This document shows, in pieces, positions 63,750-64,000 of a stretch of DNA of 64,000 nucleotides. Numbering within the stretch: the first letter of the stretch is position 1; every line of letters begins with the position of its first letter. A program made the translations under genes and the position numbers. Location of the stretch: NCBI RefSeq assembly GCF_000768685.1, contig NZ_AVPK01000007.1, forward strand, positions 155,991-219,990, in the 5' to 3' direction. The notes under the pieces were generated by a model. The model did no database searches, was not told the DNA's origin, and was given only the letters and a program-made list of their open reading frames with translations. Source of the DNA: Knoellia subterranea KCTC 19937. Its GTDB lineage: Bacteria; Actinomycetota; Actinomycetes; Actinomycetales; Dermatophilaceae.

Positions 63750-64000
63750 ATGACCGACACGATCCACGCCACGGATTCTGATGGCGCGCGCTGTGGCGCC
63801 TTCGGAGCCACCTTCGACGGCGACGCCAGCGAGGGTTCTGGTGAGGCTGTGGTGGACGCGAACACTGCCCCGCTCGACGGTGGAATGGGCGTGGAGGCGC
63901 GGGTTCGCGCGGTGGTGGCGGCGTTCGCCGGGATCGACGCGGAAGGCGTGACGCCGGCGGAGCGGGTGGCGTGTGTGGCGGCGTTGGAGGCGGTCAAGGG
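63750..64000 (+). CDS. DUF222/HNH-endonuclease-family protein (5' fragment)
   Basis: Only the first 83 residues are inside the window. MTDTIHATDSDGARCGAFGA begins a disordered acidic N-terminus; VRAVVAAFAGIDAEGVTPAE then RVACVAALEAVKG matches the beginning of DUF222, which normally ends in a C-terminal HNH nuclease. The family (the REP13E12-like group) is multicopy in many actinobacteria and often varies between strains. AAGGGAGGGGG upstream is a strong ribosome binding site. Assignment rests on the short ER-AALE-K pattern, so it is moderately sure. Confidence 0.6.
   Translation, partial: MTDTIHATDSDGARCGAFGATFDGDASEGSGEAVVDANTAPLDGGMGVEARVRAVVAAFAGIDAEGVTPAERVACVAALEAVK

Overview
The window is very GC-rich chromosomal DNA of an actinobacterium. 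GTG starts are frequent, stop and start codons often overlap, and many genes appear to be transcribed without a leader, with a TANNNT box 5-8 bases before the start codon. Gene content agrees: a mycothiol-transferase-type DinB protein, an F420-type nitroreductase-fold protein, a long-form GapB, a DUF222/HNH gene at the right edge, and the mnmA-metE-like-ligA-gatCAB and ilvD-ilvBNC-serA-leuB-ilvE-cimA orders. A member of the Intrasporangiaceae or a close relative is my guess; only 'high-GC actinobacterium' is well supported. No prophage, IS element, CRISPR array, tRNA or rRNA was seen.

Layout. 1-5.4 kb: 5' part of glgX (runs off the left edge), a YbjN protein, an enoyl-CoA hydratase, a degenerate HAD protein and etfBA. 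5.5-13.7 kb: cysteine desulfurase and mnmA (tRNA 2-thiouridine), pirin, a divergent PdxR-type regulator and FMN-binding protein with inverted-repeat operators, a MetE-like protein and an EamA exporter. 13.2-18.6 kb: acyl-CoA ligase, DinB protein and a MacB/FtsX-type ABC transporter. 18.7-28.8 kb: ligA, a solute-binding-fold protein without signal peptide, two YbaB-like genes, gatC-gatA-gatB and gapB. 28.9-32.1 kb: PQQ-type sugar dehydrogenase lipoprotein, small oxidoreductases and SixA. 32.1-47.9 kb: the branched-chain amino acid and serine region, interrupted by a secreted GH43 protein and by a secreted modular HNH nuclease. 48-56.3 kb: a GT-C-like membrane protein and a six-gene operon for gamma-glutamylated amine catabolism (permease, FadR-type regulator, GlnA4-like ligase, aldehyde dehydrogenase, SDR, glutamyl hydrolase). 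56.3-64 kb: MBL hydrolase, methyltransferase, an apparently autoregulated membrane-protein/HTH pair, DUF2786 protein, cimA with its own leader peptide and attenuator, an ArfB-like rescue factor and the start of a DUF222/HNH gene.

What stands out. (1) The octamer CGGCATAC / GTATGCCG occurs about 44 times by my reading, 22 in each orientation, against 2-3 expected by my estimate. It lies in genes in several reading frames, even forcing rare ATA codons, and between genes as inverted pairs forming hairpins. This resembles bacterial DNA uptake sequences, although nothing here proves that role. (2) A 70-bp palindromic element is present twice in opposite orientation, 65/70 identical, with a compensatory base-pair change. 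(3) Attenuator leaders precede both ilvB (MARILVLPPAPGPF) and cimA (MSVATATVIID). (4) A near-consensus promoter is covered by two GTCAAC-N5-GTTGAC operators. Several small ORFs, including a 26-codon one with a strong ribosome binding site, would be missed by ordinary annotation.
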